A stretch of DNA of 64,000 nucleotides. Origin: Spiroplasma turonicum (GTDB lineage: Bacteria; Bacillota_I; Bacilli_A; Mycoplasmatales; Mycoplasmataceae). The DNA is taken from positions 124,001 through 188,000 of the forward strand of contig NZ_CP012328.1 of assembly GCF_001262715.1 (NCBI RefSeq), given 5' to 3'. The translations under genes were made by a program, and so were the position numbers. The notes below the pieces were generated by a model. It was not told the DNA's origin and did not search any database. It worked only from the letters and a program-made list of their open reading frames with translations. Below, piece by piece: positions 9,395 to 19,572 of this stretch. Each line of letters begins with the position of its first letter. The stretch's first letter is position 1.

Positions 9395-10858
9395 ATGGAG
9401 AATAATAATATAATTTTACAACCAAGACAAAGACCAAAAAATATAACTCAATGAATATTACTTTCATTTCAACATGTTTTTGCTATGTTTGGAGCTACAG
9501 TATTAGTACCTTTAATTATTAATAGTTATTCAAAGACAGGTGAGGACATAATAAATGTTTCAATGGCATTGTTTTGTAGTGGATTTGGAACTTTAATTTA
9601 TATAGCATTAACAGCAGCAAAAGTACCTATTTATTTAGGTAGTAGTTTTGCATATATGAGCATTCTTGGTATTGGTTATGCAGAATATGGATGAGGAAAT
9701 GCTATTTTTATTGGAGTTTTTATGGTAGGAGTTGTATACATACTTTTTGGTTTTATTATTTATTGGACAGGTGTTAAATGAATAAAAAAAGCATTTTCAC
9801 CAATTGTTATTGGACCAATAGTTGTTGTGATCGGTTTAAGTCCAATTAAAAGTGCTTTATCAAATGCAGGCATCATTTATAATTCTAGTGATTTTGTAGG
9901 AAAAAGTTTATATTATCCTCAATGATTAGCATTAGTTATTGCATTTATTACTTTTATAGTTGCCGCTATTTGTATGTTAAAAGCAAAATCTTTTTTAAAA
10001 GTAATACCAATCTTGATAGCTTTAATTGTTGGTTATATTGTAGCGATTATATTACACTTTTCATTTAAACCTCTAGGATATTCATTATTAGAAACTGAAC
10101 TAATAACTAATACAAGCAAATGAGCTTGATACCCTAGTTTTAAAGCTATTTGAGATGTTCAACCATCTAATATTGGACCAGCATTGGTTGCGATTGTTCC
10201 AATAGCAATTGTTACTATGACTGAACATTTAGGAGATCATATAAATATTGGAACAATGACAAATAAAGACTTTATTAAAGACCCAGGTATAAGTAGAACA
10301 TTAATGGCAGATGGAGTTGCAATGTCACTAGCAGGTTTAATTGGTGGACCCGCAAATGCAACATATTCTGAAAATACAAGTGTTGTTTCAATAACAAAAG
10401 TTGCTAGCGTTTGAGTTACAGGACTTGCAGCAATATTTGCAATAATAATGAGTTTTATTGCTCCAATCAATCAATTAATAATGATGATTCCATTACCTGT
10501 AATGGGTGCAATAAGCATTGTTCTATTTGGCATGATTAGTTCCAATGGTATTAAAATTTTAATTGATTCAAAAGTAGACTTTAAAAATGCTAAAAATATT
10601 TTAGTTATTTCATTAATATTATCAATTGGAGTAGGTATGGCTTTAACAGATAGTGTCATTAAAATAGGAGAATCATTTAATATAACAGGTATGTTCTTAG
10701 CTACAATTGTAGGTATAATTGCAAACTTATTATTACCAAATCAAGATAATTTAGGTATTCTTAACATATTTAAATTTAAAAAAAAGACTCTAACTGAAAA
10801 AAATAAAGGTAAAATTACTAAAGATAAAAATAATAAATCAAAAGTAAAAAATAAATAA
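9395..10858 (+). CDS. Uracil/xanthine permease family (NCS2) nucleobase transporter
   Basis: 487 aa, about 12-14 hydrophobic segments. The N-terminus 'LSFQHVFAMFGATVLVP' is the UraA hallmark (LS.QH.FAMFGATVLVP). 'MTEHLGDH' and 'GGPANATYSENTSV' match the substrate-binding helices of UraA (T.EHIGD., GGP..TTYGEN). In the latter Gly-Glu-Asn is Ser-Glu-Asn. It should import uracil or a related base by proton symport. The C-terminal ~35 residues are an added lysine-rich tail. The start ATG follows AAGGAG. It stands between two terminators or promoters and is followed 31 nt later by a HAD phosphatase gene, with which it may be co-transcribed. Confidence 0.85.
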
Positions 10859-10889
10859 TTTAAAAATATGATTATAGGGAGGGTTTTAT

Positions 10890-11738
10890 ATGGAGTTTAA
10901 GTTTAAAAAGAATTTAGTTATATTTTCTGATTTAGATGGAACTGCTCTTTTAGATAATCATCAATTTAGTGATAGTTTAATTCAAACAGTAAAAGAATTG
11001 TATGATAAGAATATTTGATTTATACCAGTAACTGCAAGAATTACAAAGGACGCTATATGACAACAGGCTAAATTATTAAATATTGATAAGTATAAAGGTA
11101 TAGCAGTTGCAAATAACGGCAGCCAAGTTTATGACTTTAAAAGTGATAAATTTATTATAAATAAATTTATTAGCAAAGATATTTTGAGGCAAATTTTTGA
11201 AAAAACATTTGGTAAAGTAGGCGAATACAAGGTTCATTACTTTGCTGGTGATACTTGCTATGTTTATGGATATGGTGAAAACTCTAATTATTGAGCAAAT
11301 GTAATGAAAGTTAATTATGTTATTATAGATAATTTTGAGCAAATCGAAAAACCCGTATCTCATATGACATTTGTCTTGAATGAAGAATTTTCTTTACAAA
11401 ATAAAGAAAAATTCTTACAAGATTTTGACTTTTTAAGAGAACAAATTGATATAATAAAATATACAAATAGAGTTTATGAACTCTCAACAAAAGGAATTAA
11501 TAAAGGCTCTATTGTAAAGGAAGTTTTAACCTATTTAAAACTTGATAAAGAAGAAACAACTACATTTGCATTTGGTGATGGTTATAATGACATACCACTA
11601 TTAAAAGCAGTTGATTACCCTATAGCACTTGAAAACTCTATTCAGGAGTTAAAAGACATTGCTGTGTATGTTACAAAAAGTAATAACGATGATGGTGTTT
11701 CTTTCTTTATTAAAAACAAAATTTTAAAGGAGATTTAA
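10890..11738 (+). CDS. HAD superfamily hydrolase, Cof type
   Basis: 282 aa. HAD motif I is 'SDLDGTAL' at residue ~14 and motif IV is 'GDGYNDIPLL' near residue 230, the layout of Cof/YidA-type sugar-phosphate or nucleotide phosphatases (cap type C2). Preceded by GGGAGGG. It is followed 2 nt later by trxA and then by a second, different HAD protein, so three genes form a tight operon. Substrate cannot be told from sequence. Confidence 0.88.
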
Positions 11739-11740
11739 TT

Positions 11741-12049
11741 ATGGAAATAATACATGTAAAAACAATTGAAGAATTAGATGAAATATTAAGCAAAAATAAC
11801 TCAGTGGTTGTAGATTTTTATGCAGACTGATGTGGTCCTTGTAAAATGCTTGCACCAATTTTTAAACAAGTATCAGATGAAGTTGATTCTACACAATTTG
11901 TTAAAGTTAATGTTGATGAAGCATCAGAATTAGCTAACAAATATGGAGTAAGATCAATACCAACTGTTATATCTTTTAAAGAAGGGAATTTAAGTAAACA
12001 AAATACTGGTTTTATGTCTAAGGATGTATTGACAGATTTTATTAAATAA
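11741..12049 (+). CDS. trxA: Thioredoxin
   Basis: 102 aa, the normal thioredoxin length. The active site reads 'ADWCGPCKM', with its Trp encoded by TGA at 11828; a standard-code reader would break the gene there. 'KYGVRSIPTVISF' holds the conserved cis-proline. It reduces disulfides in the cytosol. AAGGAG precedes the ATG. It is tightly packed between two HAD phosphatase genes (2 and 3 nt gaps). Confidence 0.95.
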
Positions 12050-12052
12050 AGT

Positions 12053-12865
12053 ATGAGTAAGATTAAACTTATAGCTATGGATATTGATGGAACAGTTTTA
12101 GGTAAAGGGCATGTTGTCTCTAAAAAAACTCTTGATATCCTAGATAAAGCAAGAAATTCAAATATTAAAGTGTGTTTAGCAACTGGTAGACATATTTTAC
12201 GTACCAAAAATATAGCAGAATCTATTAAAAGTCATTTAAATGGTGATTATGTAGTTTGTTTAAATGGTGGAGGTCTCTATAAATTTGAAAATAATAATAT
12301 AAATACTATATTTGAAGTTACTTTTACTGTTGAAGAGTTTGATAATATTTATAAAAAAGCAAAAGAATTAAATGTTAATTGTTGAAGTTATGATAAAAAG
12401 GATAATACTTCAACGGTTTTAAAAAGAAATTTATTCACTTTTGCCTTGAGTAAGTTATCAGGTCGCAAAAGTATTGTTTATAAAAATGATATAAAAACAT
12501 TATCATATAAATTAATATGCAATGGCAAAGGGAAAAACATTAAAAAGTTTAAAGATTATTTAAATAGCTCAGGTTTTAGATATTATGATTGAAGTTATAG
12601 TGATAGTTCTAAAAGAATTGAAGTTTGTCCAAAAGGAATAAATAAATCTTATGCTTTAAACAAAATATTAGAGCTTGAAAATATTAATTTAAATGAAGTA
12701 GCTTTCTTTGGTGATGGCGACAATGATAAGGAATTATTAAAACTAGTTGGATATGGTGTAGCTATGGGAAATGCCCATGAAGAGGTTAAAAAACATGCTA
12801 CACACATTACTCTTAAAAATACTGAAGATGGTATTTATGAGTTTTTAAAAGATTATATACAATAA
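12053..12865 (+). CDS. HAD superfamily hydrolase, Cof type (second copy in the operon)
   Basis: 270 aa read through TGA codons at 12384 and 12590. Motif I 'AMDIDGTVLG' and motif IV 'GDGDNDKELL' mark the Cof-like phosphatase family. It differs clearly from the protein at 10890-11738, so it is not a recent duplicate. The start ATG is 3 nt after the trxA stop with no strong Shine-Dalgarno, which suggests translational coupling. Confidence 0.88.
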
Positions 12866-12890
12866 ATAAATTTTAACCTTTAAGACTTAT

Positions 12891-12920
12891 TTGTTGTATA
12901 TTTTTTATTTTTAGTATATT
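12891..12920 (+). promoter_or_regulatory. Promoter of the polyamine transport operon
   Basis: TTGTTG, 18-nt spacer, TATATT at 12915-12920. It lies between the HAD gene stop and the leader ORF. Confidence 0.5.
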
Positions 12921-12957
12921 ATTAATCAAGTAAAAAATAAGTTCAATGGAGGTAACT

Positions 12958-13083
12958 ATGAAATTAAAAGAAGTTATAAATATCAAGCAATATCTTATAG
13001 CAGAATGATTTGATGTAGTTATTACTCGTGTTGAATGATATGAAATAGTACTTGAAACAGAAACTCTCTCCCTAATGGCGTAA
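12958..13083 (+). CDS. 41-codon leader ORF upstream of potA
   Basis: ATG 4 nt after a full GGAGGT box, one of the best ribosome-binding sites in the window. The peptide reads 'MKLKEVINIKQYLIAEW...' and ends at the TAA at 13081, with two Trp encoded by TGA. It has no signal peptide or membrane helix. Its stop codon lies in the left arm of a hairpin (13078-13099), and potA follows 49 nt later. The placement suggests a regulatory leader peptide of the polyamine operon; a small functional protein is the alternative. I know of no named family. Confidence 0.6.
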
Positions 13084-13099
13084 TGAAATAAAATTACGC
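13078..13099 (+). promoter_or_regulatory. Hairpin overlapping the leader ORF stop codon
   Basis: GCGTAAT / ATTACGC, 7 perfect pairs around an 8-nt A-rich loop. The stop codon of the leader ORF is inside the left arm, so a terminating ribosome would keep it open. There is no T-tract after it, so it is unlikely to be a plain terminator. The potA Shine-Dalgarno (GAGGAGA at about 13120) is outside the stem. Confidence 0.55.
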
Positions 13100-13132
13100 G
13101 ATAACAATTTAATATTTAGAGGAGAATTCACT

Positions 13133-14191
13133 ATGAAAAACAATAAAAATATTTTAGAAATTCGTGATCTTACAAAAAGTTACGATGGTAAAGTTGTTTT
13201 AAAAGGTGTGAGTTTTAACGTCAAAGAAGGAGAATTTATTACATTATTGGGACCATCTGGTTGTGGAAAATCTACAACTTTAAATATTATTGGTGGAAGA
13301 GAAAAACAAGAATCTGGTCAAATTCTTTTTGAAGGAAAAGATTTAACACCAATTCCAAGTAATAAAAGACAAATAAACACAATTTTTCAAAATTATGCTT
13401 TATTCCCTCATTATGATGTTTATGACAACATAGCTTATGGTCTAAGAATCAAAAAAACTAAAGAAGATTTAGTTGCTAAAGAAGTCTCACACTATATTAA
13501 AAAATTATCTCTTGAAGGGTTAGAAAATAAAAGAGTTCATGAACTTAGTGGTGGTCAAAAACAAAGAGTAGCTATCGCTAGAGCTTTAATTTTAAAACCA
13601 AGAATTCTATTATTAGACGAACCTATGTCTGCATTAGATGTTCATTTAAGAAAAAGAATGCAAGATGAGTTAAAAGACTTACAAGAAGAAGTTGGTATTA
13701 CATTTATATTAGTTACCCACGATCAAGAAGAAGCACTAACATTAAGTGATAGAATTGTCGTTATTAACGATGGTGCAATTCAACAAATTGGTACACCAGA
13801 AGCAATTTATAATGAACCAGAAAATAGATGAGTTGCAAAATTTATTGGCTCATCAAATATTATTGAAAATGGCGAATTTATTAGAGATATGAAAGTTAAA
13901 TTTGATGGTAAAGAGTTTGATTGTACAGATAAAGGTTTTGGTGAAAACCAAAGCAATATCGATATTGTCATAAGACCTGAAGATGTTTTAATTGATGAAC
14001 CAGGTAAAGGATATTTCGATGGAATTGTTGAAAATATTATTTTCAAGGGTGTACATTATGAAATTACAATCAAATGTTTAAACAGAATTTATAAATCACA
14101 CACAACTCAGTTTCATGATTTTGACAAACCAGTATCAGTTAAGTGAGCTTCTGATGACTTGCATGTTATGTGAAAGGAAGTAGATGAATAA
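13133..14191 (+). CDS. potA: Spermidine/putrescine ABC transporter ATP-binding protein
   Basis: 352 aa. The ATPase has Walker A 'GPSGCGKST', signature '[15 protein letters not shown]', Walker B 'ILLLDEPMSALD' and the H-loop 'LVTHDQEEAL'. A C-terminal TOBE-like domain follows from about residue 240. The true stop is the TAA at 14189, after TGA(Trp) codons at 13829, 14144 and 14171. It energises polyamine import through PotB and the PotC domain of the next protein. It overlaps potB by 8 nt. GAGGAGA precedes the ATG. Confidence 0.95.
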
Positions 14192-15188
14192 TAATCCACT
14201 TACTGATACAAATATAAATAATGAAAATCATGAATTACAAACTGAGTTAAATGAAATTGATAACATTGAAGCTGTATATGATAGCGAAATTCCTGATACT
14301 CATAAAGTAAAACTAAAAGAAAAAATTGGTAACTTTCGAATATTTAAGTCAATGAAAAAAAAGGTTTGACCAGTATTATTGCCTTTTATGATAGTTATGA
14401 GTATATTAGTTATTCTTCCACTTATTGGAATTATAATATTTGCAATTGTAGATCCAACTGGTGATAGTGTTAAGTTTTCAGTAAATTTAAAAAACTTTTT
14501 AAAATTATTTACAACTGGTTCTATAATGTTAGTCTTAGGTTTATCACTTTTATATGCTTTTGTAGCAAGTGTTATTACTGTTATATTTGCATACCCAATT
14601 GCTTTAATAATGTCACAATTAAAAAATAAATTATTGGCTAAAAATATGTGAGTATTAGTTACTCTGCCAATTTGAATATCTATGATATTAAAAATTCTTG
14701 GTTTAAGAAGTATTTTTATGATACTTTCTGGATCAATAATTGGTACACCAATTGCAATCGTTATAGGTATGATATATATGTTTTTACCTTTTGCAATTGC
14801 TCCAATTTATAATGCATTACAAAACCAAGATAGTATTTATTATTATGCTGCTTTAGATTTAAAAGCAAGTAAAACAAAAGCGTTTTTTCACACAACATTC
14901 CGCGCCTCACTACCAGGAGTATTTGCTGGTTTCACATTAGTAATTGTTCAAGCTGCAACTTCACTTCTTGTGGTTAGATACATGGGAGATGGAAAAATAA
15001 ACCTAATAACAAATATTATAGAAAATTATTTCTTTAGAGGTACTGATTTTGGATATGGAGCTGCAGTTGCAGTATTCTTAGCATTCTTATTATTAATAAT
15101 AATGGGAGTTGTTAAATTAATATCTAATAAATTCGAAGTAAGGGGGTCAAAAAAATGAAAAAATTCATCAAATCCTGTTATTTCTTAA
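14184..15188 (+). CDS. potB: Spermidine/putrescine ABC transporter permease PotB
   Basis: 334 aa. A ~60-residue charged N-terminal extension is followed by six membrane helices. The region 'YAALDLKASKTKAFFHTT' is the EAA loop that docks on PotA. Under code 4 the TGA at 15156 is Trp, so the protein runs on to the TAA at 15186 and overlaps the next gene by 34 nt. A reader using the TGA as stop would end it at 15158. The start ATG lies inside the potA end, a sign of translational coupling. Ordinary PotB is about 285 aa; the extra length is the N-terminal extension. Confidence 0.92.
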
Positions 15189-18100
15189 TAATGATGTTAT
15201 TCATTTATGTTCCAATTGCAACAATGATATTTTTATCATTTAATAGCGGTAAAAATGTAGATGATTTTACTGGATTTAGTTTTAGATGATACAAATATTT
15301 AATTGAATATTCTCCATTTATTAAATCATTAACAGTTTCATTATTTGTTGCTATGATATCAACAGTTATTTCAATTATAATTGGTGTTATGGCATGTTAT
15401 GGTTTAAGCAGAATTAAACGAAAAGTGGCTAATAGATGAGTAAGGGTTGCAAATATACCATTAGTAAATGCAGATGTTATTACAGCAGTCAGTTTAATGA
15501 TTATATTTGTATTAGCGGGCATAAAGTTTGGAATAGTAACTTTAATTGCTGCTCACATTTCTTTCAATGTCCCTTATGTAATTGTTACAGTATTACCATT
15601 TATGAATAGAATTGATAAAAATGTTATTGATGCATCAAATGACTTGGGTGGAAACCAAAGACAAACATTTTTTAAAGTTATTCTACCAATATTATTACCA
15701 TCAATTATTACAGCAACAGCAATTTGTTTTGCTATGAGTTTTGATGACTTTATAATTTCATATTTTACTGGTGGAGATCAAACAAATGTTTCAACATTTA
15801 TTTATACTGCAAAAAAAATAACACCATATATAAATGCTTTTGGAACAATTTTGGTAATAACAATTGTTTTAATTGTTTTAATTTGGAATGCAGTTCAAAT
15901 AACTTCACAATCAATAAAAGAAAACAAACTAAAGTTAAAAAATGGAACTTATAAATTAAAAGAACTAAGTAATATAAAAAAACAAATTAAGTATTATGAA
16001 AAATGCGTTGAAACAAACTCAGAAATTTGTACTAGTCTAAATCCATTTTTATGAATTAAATATAAGTTTTTACAATTACAATACAAAACTTTAAGTAATA
16101 AAACTTTAAATGCAAAGATTAGTAGACTAGAATGAAAAAAAGAATTATTAGTAGAAAAGATTAATGATGACTCTAGAACTTTAGCAATACTATCAAAATT
16201 AGAAAATAAAAAAACTGTATTAAAAACTAAAAATGAGTCAAAAAAAATACCAAACCTTGATGTTATATTATTAAGTCTAGACAAAAAGATTTCTAAATAT
16301 CAAGAAAAGGTTGAATTGATTAATCAAAGAAAACTTGAAACTGAAAATAAAATAAAAGAATTAGAAAACGATATAAAAATTCTTAAAGAAGACCTTTCTA
16401 ATGAGAAAAACCCAAATGATAAAACAATTAATTGATACAATACAAAAATATTATCAATATCAGAGGAAGTTAATATTCTTAAAGAAGGAAAAAATAAGTA
16501 CAAGTTAAAACAAACAATTGATAAATTAAACCAACTTAAATCACAACAAGAAGAAAAAATGCTTAAAAAGTATGACGAATTACAAGTATGAAAAAGAAAA
16601 GTAAAAAGAGTTGTTCCATTTTCTAATGTAAATGGAACAATTGTTAATGAATCAAAAATTTCTAAATACGAAAAACTAATTACAAGTTCACAAATGAAAT
16701 TAGATAATTTATTATTTAGAATTTCAAAGAAAAAAGACAAGTTATTTCCTGTTGTAAATACTGAAACTGTTGTAAGTAAAAACAATGTTTGAATAAAACG
16801 TAACTGAAAAAAAATCGTTATGTCAACTAGTGTTTTGGCTGCTTTTTCATTGTTAACAACAGCTTATGCTCTAAATAATGTTTATGATTTAATAATTGGT
16901 AACTGAGGAAGTTATATAGCTCCAAATGTTATTGAGAATTTTGAAAAACAAGAAGGAGTAAAACTAAATTATCAACAATTTGATTCTAATGAAAGTTTAT
17001 ATAACAAAACTTATACTTTTAATTATGATGTAATGGTACCAAGTGAGTATATGATAAAAAAACTTGCAGAAGAAGACAAGTTACAAAAACTTAATTATAA
17101 TTGTATTAAAAAAATAAATAAACCGGACTTAACTAAGCCAATTTATGATGATGAAGATGGCACATTTAAAGGCTATAAACCTGTTGATAAAGGTGTTTGT
17201 CAATATGAATCAATAGAGAATAAAGATTATACTGATGATAAAGGTAAAAAGTCATATGACATGGACCCAACATTAGTAAATATTCTTGATAAAACAAAAA
17301 TTGGTGATGATAATGAAAGTATTTTAGACTATTCAATAAACTGATTCTGAGGTGATGTAAGTATGGCATTTAACATTGGTTCAGATGAAGAAGTTCCAAA
17401 TGAAAATCTTATTAAATTTTTAGATGAAAAAGGATTATTTAATAAAAATAAATCTGATAATCGCTTTAAGTGAAATATAGATAATTCTAAATTATCTTGA
17501 AATATTTTATGAGAGGCTGCAGATAGGGGATTTGACTTAAAACTTAATGAAGATCCAAAAAATGTATTTATGTATGCTTTTGAAAAACTTTATGGAACTG
17601 TTGATTTAAATGGTAAGTTTAAAGACGCAGAAGGTAATCTTAAAGGATTAACTTCATCAGAAAAACAAGAAAGAATTGACACAGCTGCTATTGAAGTTGA
17701 AAAACTTTTAGCACATAACAACGTTGGTTTATATGGAGACCAAATAATGGATAGAGTACATGCTAAAGAGTATGATATTGCTGTTCTATATAATGGTGAT
17801 CTATTATGAGCAACTGCTCCAGATTATACTTCAGAAGATGATGAAAATGATGAAAGCTTAAGTGAAGAAGAAGCGGGTTCTGAAGAAGAATCTACAGAAG
17901 AAAAAAATGATTGAGTATATACTACTCTAAAGTCAACACCTCACTTGGAGCATAATGAAGATGGTACGGCATTTACTGAAGGGACAAATGTTTGAAGCGA
18001 TAGCCTAGTTTTAAGCAATACAAATAGAAATTTAGAGTTAACATATAAATTTATTAATTATATGTATGATTATGAGATTCAAAGACTTCAAGTCGAAGAA

Positions 18101-18289
18101 GCAACTGCAACTTCAATTATAAAAGATTTGAATGAAGAAATTTCTAACCCTGATGGAGATTATGGAGCCCCTTGAGATAAATGATATAATCCCTCAAGTA
18201 ATCCAGAAGATCAACCATTTGGATTTGATAAAAACTGAGATAATTATTTAGTTGATAAATTTAACCAAATAATTTCTACAAAACATTAA
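15155..18289 (+). CDS. potCD: Fused polyamine permease PotC and substrate-binding protein PotD
   Basis: 1044 aa in one frame. Residues 1-270 are a PotC-type permease with six helices and an EAA loop 'ASNDLGGNQRQTFF'. Residues ~285-545 are lysine/glutamate-rich and look like coiled coil. A hydrophobic segment near 555-575 ('MSTSVLAAFSLLTTAYA') is followed by a PotD-like domain ('IGNWGSYIAPNVIENFEKQ') to the end. So the binding domain is tethered to the permease by a helix and should lie outside the membrane. An acidic insert lies near residue 890-910. Free PotC is ~260 aa and PotD ~350 aa. The fusion seems to be a Mollicutes trait. Confidence 0.9.
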
Positions 18290-18312
18290 TTAATTTTAAT
18301 TTATGTTTAATA

Positions 18313-18341
18313 AATGATTATAATTTTGTATAATCATTTTT
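18313..18341 (+). terminator. Terminator of the pot operon
   Basis: AATGATTATA / TATAATCATT, 10-bp stem with a 6-nt loop and five T, 24 nt after the potCD stop and 6 nt before tRNA-Cys. Confidence 0.75.
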
Positions 18342-18346
18342 GTAAT

Positions 18347-18421
18347 GGTACCATAGCCAAGAGGCTAAGGCATGGGACTGCAACTCCCTGATCGTCGGTT
18401 CGACTCCGACTGGTACCTCCA
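18347..18421 (+). tRNA. tRNA-Cys (GCA)
   Basis: Acceptor GGTACCA / TGGTACC, discriminator T as is typical for cysteine, encoded CCA, anticodon GCA. Confidence 0.96.
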
Positions 18422-18433
18422 TATTTGAAACTA

Positions 18434-18460
18434 AGAACATTCATAAATGTTCTTTTTTTT
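18434..18460 (+). terminator. Terminator after tRNA-Cys
   Basis: AGAACATT / AATGTTCT 8-bp stem, 4-nt loop, eight T. Confidence 0.85.
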
Positions 18461-18494
18461 AAAAATAATTAGAATTAAAAAAATATAAATTTCT

Positions 18495-18522
18495 TTGAAA
18501 AAACAAAAAAACTTGTTATAAT
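18495..18522 (+). promoter_or_regulatory. Promoter of the nine-gene tRNA cluster
   Basis: TTGAAA at 18495-18500, 16-nt spacer, TATAAT at 18517-18522. The next 74 nt before tRNA-Arg hold a second possible box pair (TTGGTG 18546, TATAAT 18571, 19-nt spacer). Confidence 0.65.
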
Positions 18523-18596
18523 AATAATTGTCAATTTTAATTTAATTGGTGAAAAAAAGAAAAAGTATATTATAATTAATTTGGTTTGCTTTATAT

Positions 18597-18673
18597 GCGC
18601 CTTTAGATCAATTGGATAGATCGTTTGACTACGGATCAAAAGGTTAGGGGTTCGAGTCCCTTAAGGCGCGCCA
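18597..18673 (+). tRNA. tRNA-Arg (ACG)
   Basis: Acceptor GCGCCTT / AAGGCGC, encoded CCA, anticodon loop CTACGGA giving ACG (first base probably edited to inosine). A tRNA adenosine deaminase would be expected elsewhere in the genome. Confidence 0.95.
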
Positions 18674-18718
18674 TTATAGAAACTGAATATTATAATATAT
18701 TATAATATTCATATTAAT

Positions 18719-18795
18719 CGGGAAGTGGCTCAGCTTGGTAGAGCATTCGGTTTGGGACCGAAGGGTCGCAGGTTCGAATCCTGTCTTCCCGACCA
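18719..18795 (+). tRNA. tRNA-Pro (TGG)
   Basis: Acceptor CGGGAAG / CTTCCCG, encoded CCA, anticodon loop TTTGGGA giving TGG. Confidence 0.96.
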
Positions 18796-18815
18796 TTATA
18801 TTATTTGTTTTATAT

Positions 18816-18891
18816 GGGCCCGTAGCTCAGCTGGGAGAGCACCTGCCTTGCACGCAGGGGGTCGACGGTTCGATCCCGTTCGGGTCCACCA
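18816..18891 (+). tRNA. tRNA-Ala (TGC)
   Basis: Acceptor GGGCCCG / CGGGTCC with the alanine identity G3-T70 pair, encoded CCA, anticodon TGC. Confidence 0.96.
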
Positions 18892-18896
18892 TATAT

Positions 18897-18973
18897 GGCG
18901 GGGTAGCTCAGCTGGTTAGAGCGCTCGGCTCATACCCGGGAGGTCAAGAGTTCAAGTCTCTTCCCCGCTACCA
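18897..18973 (+). tRNA. tRNA-Met (CAT), elongator
   Basis: Acceptor GGCGGGG / CCCCGCT with encoded CCA, anticodon CAT. The GGCGG start resembles the Bacillus elongator tRNA-Met, and the stem lacks the initiator's three G-C pairs and position-1 mismatch. Confidence 0.88.
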
Positions 18974-18987
18974 TATATATTTTTTTT

Positions 18988-19064
18988 GGACCTTTAGCTC
19001 AGTTGGTTAGAGCATCCGGCTCATAACCGGATGGTCATTGGTTCGAGTCCAATAAGGTCCACCA
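18988..19064 (+). tRNA. tRNA-Ile2 (CAT, lysidine-modified)
   Basis: Acceptor GGACCTT / AAGGTCC, encoded CCA, anticodon CAT. The GGACCTTTAGCTCAG start matches tRNA-Ile(CAT) of Firmicutes, whose C34 is turned into lysidine by TilS so that it reads ATA. ATA is a very common codon here. Confidence 0.85.
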
Positions 19065-19115
19065 TATAATGACTCTAGATAATATGCTATAGGTCGCTTT
19101 TGAAATTATATTAAT

Positions 19116-19208
19116 GGAAGATTACCCAAGTCTGGCTGAAGGGGTCGGTCTTGAAAACCGAGAGTCGGGGAAACCCGAGCGGGGGTTCGAATCCCTCATC
19201 TTCCGCCA
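19116..19208 (+). tRNA. tRNA-Ser (TGA)
   Basis: 93 nt with a long variable arm, acceptor GGAAGAT / ATCTTCC, discriminator G, encoded CCA, anticodon loop CTTGAAA giving TGA. Confidence 0.95.
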
Positions 19209-19219
19209 TTATTTCATAT

Positions 19220-19295
19220 CGCGGGGTGGAGCAGTTGGTAGCTCGTCGGGCTCATAACCCGAAGGCCGTAGGTTCAAGTCCTGCCCCCGCAACCA
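19220..19295 (+). tRNA. Initiator tRNA-fMet (CAT)
   Basis: The first acceptor base C faces A, the mismatch typical of bacterial initiators, and the anticodon stem has three G-C pairs next to the loop (GGG / CCC). Encoded CCA, anticodon CAT. Confidence 0.95.
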
Positions 19296-19298
19296 TTT

Positions 19299-19375
19299 GG
19301 CCCCATAGCGAAGTTGGTTATCGCGCCTCCCTGTCACGGAGGAGATCACGGGTTCGAGTCCCGTTGGGGTCGCCA
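19299..19375 (+). tRNA. tRNA-Asp (GTC)
   Basis: Acceptor GGCCCCA / TGGGGTC, discriminator G, encoded CCA, anticodon loop CTGTCAC giving GTC. Confidence 0.96.
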
Positions 19376-19378
19376 TTT

Positions 19379-19454
19379 GGTTTCGTAGCTCAGTTGGTAG
19401 AGCAGTTGACTGAAGCTCAACGTGTCGGCGGTTCAATTCCGTCCGAAACCACCA
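19379..19454 (+). tRNA. tRNA-Phe (GAA)
   Basis: Acceptor GGTTTCG / CGAAACC, encoded CCA, anticodon loop CTGAAGC giving GAA. Last gene of the cluster. Confidence 0.96.
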
Positions 19455-19467
19455 TAGATGAAATTTT

Positions 19468-19489
19468 GCACTTTTAGTGCTTTTTTTTT
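19468..19489 (+). terminator. Terminator of the tRNA cluster
   Basis: GCACT / AGTGC stem with a 3-nt loop, followed by nine T. Confidence 0.8.
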
Positions 19490-19572
19490 ATATTTTTTTA
19501 TAAATTAGTAAAATATTTTTTTTATAAATATTAAATAACATATTTTAAAAAAATAATTTAAAATATACTATT

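Noticed and set aside
14652-14681. potB looks broken into pieces, as do several other genes
   Set aside because: All breaks are TGA codons at Trp positions; with code 4 each gene is continuous.
18725-19477. Open frames of 64-108 codons through the tRNA cluster on both strands
   Set aside because: They run straight through tRNA genes and are read-throughs of the GC-rich tRNA repeats, with no start signals.
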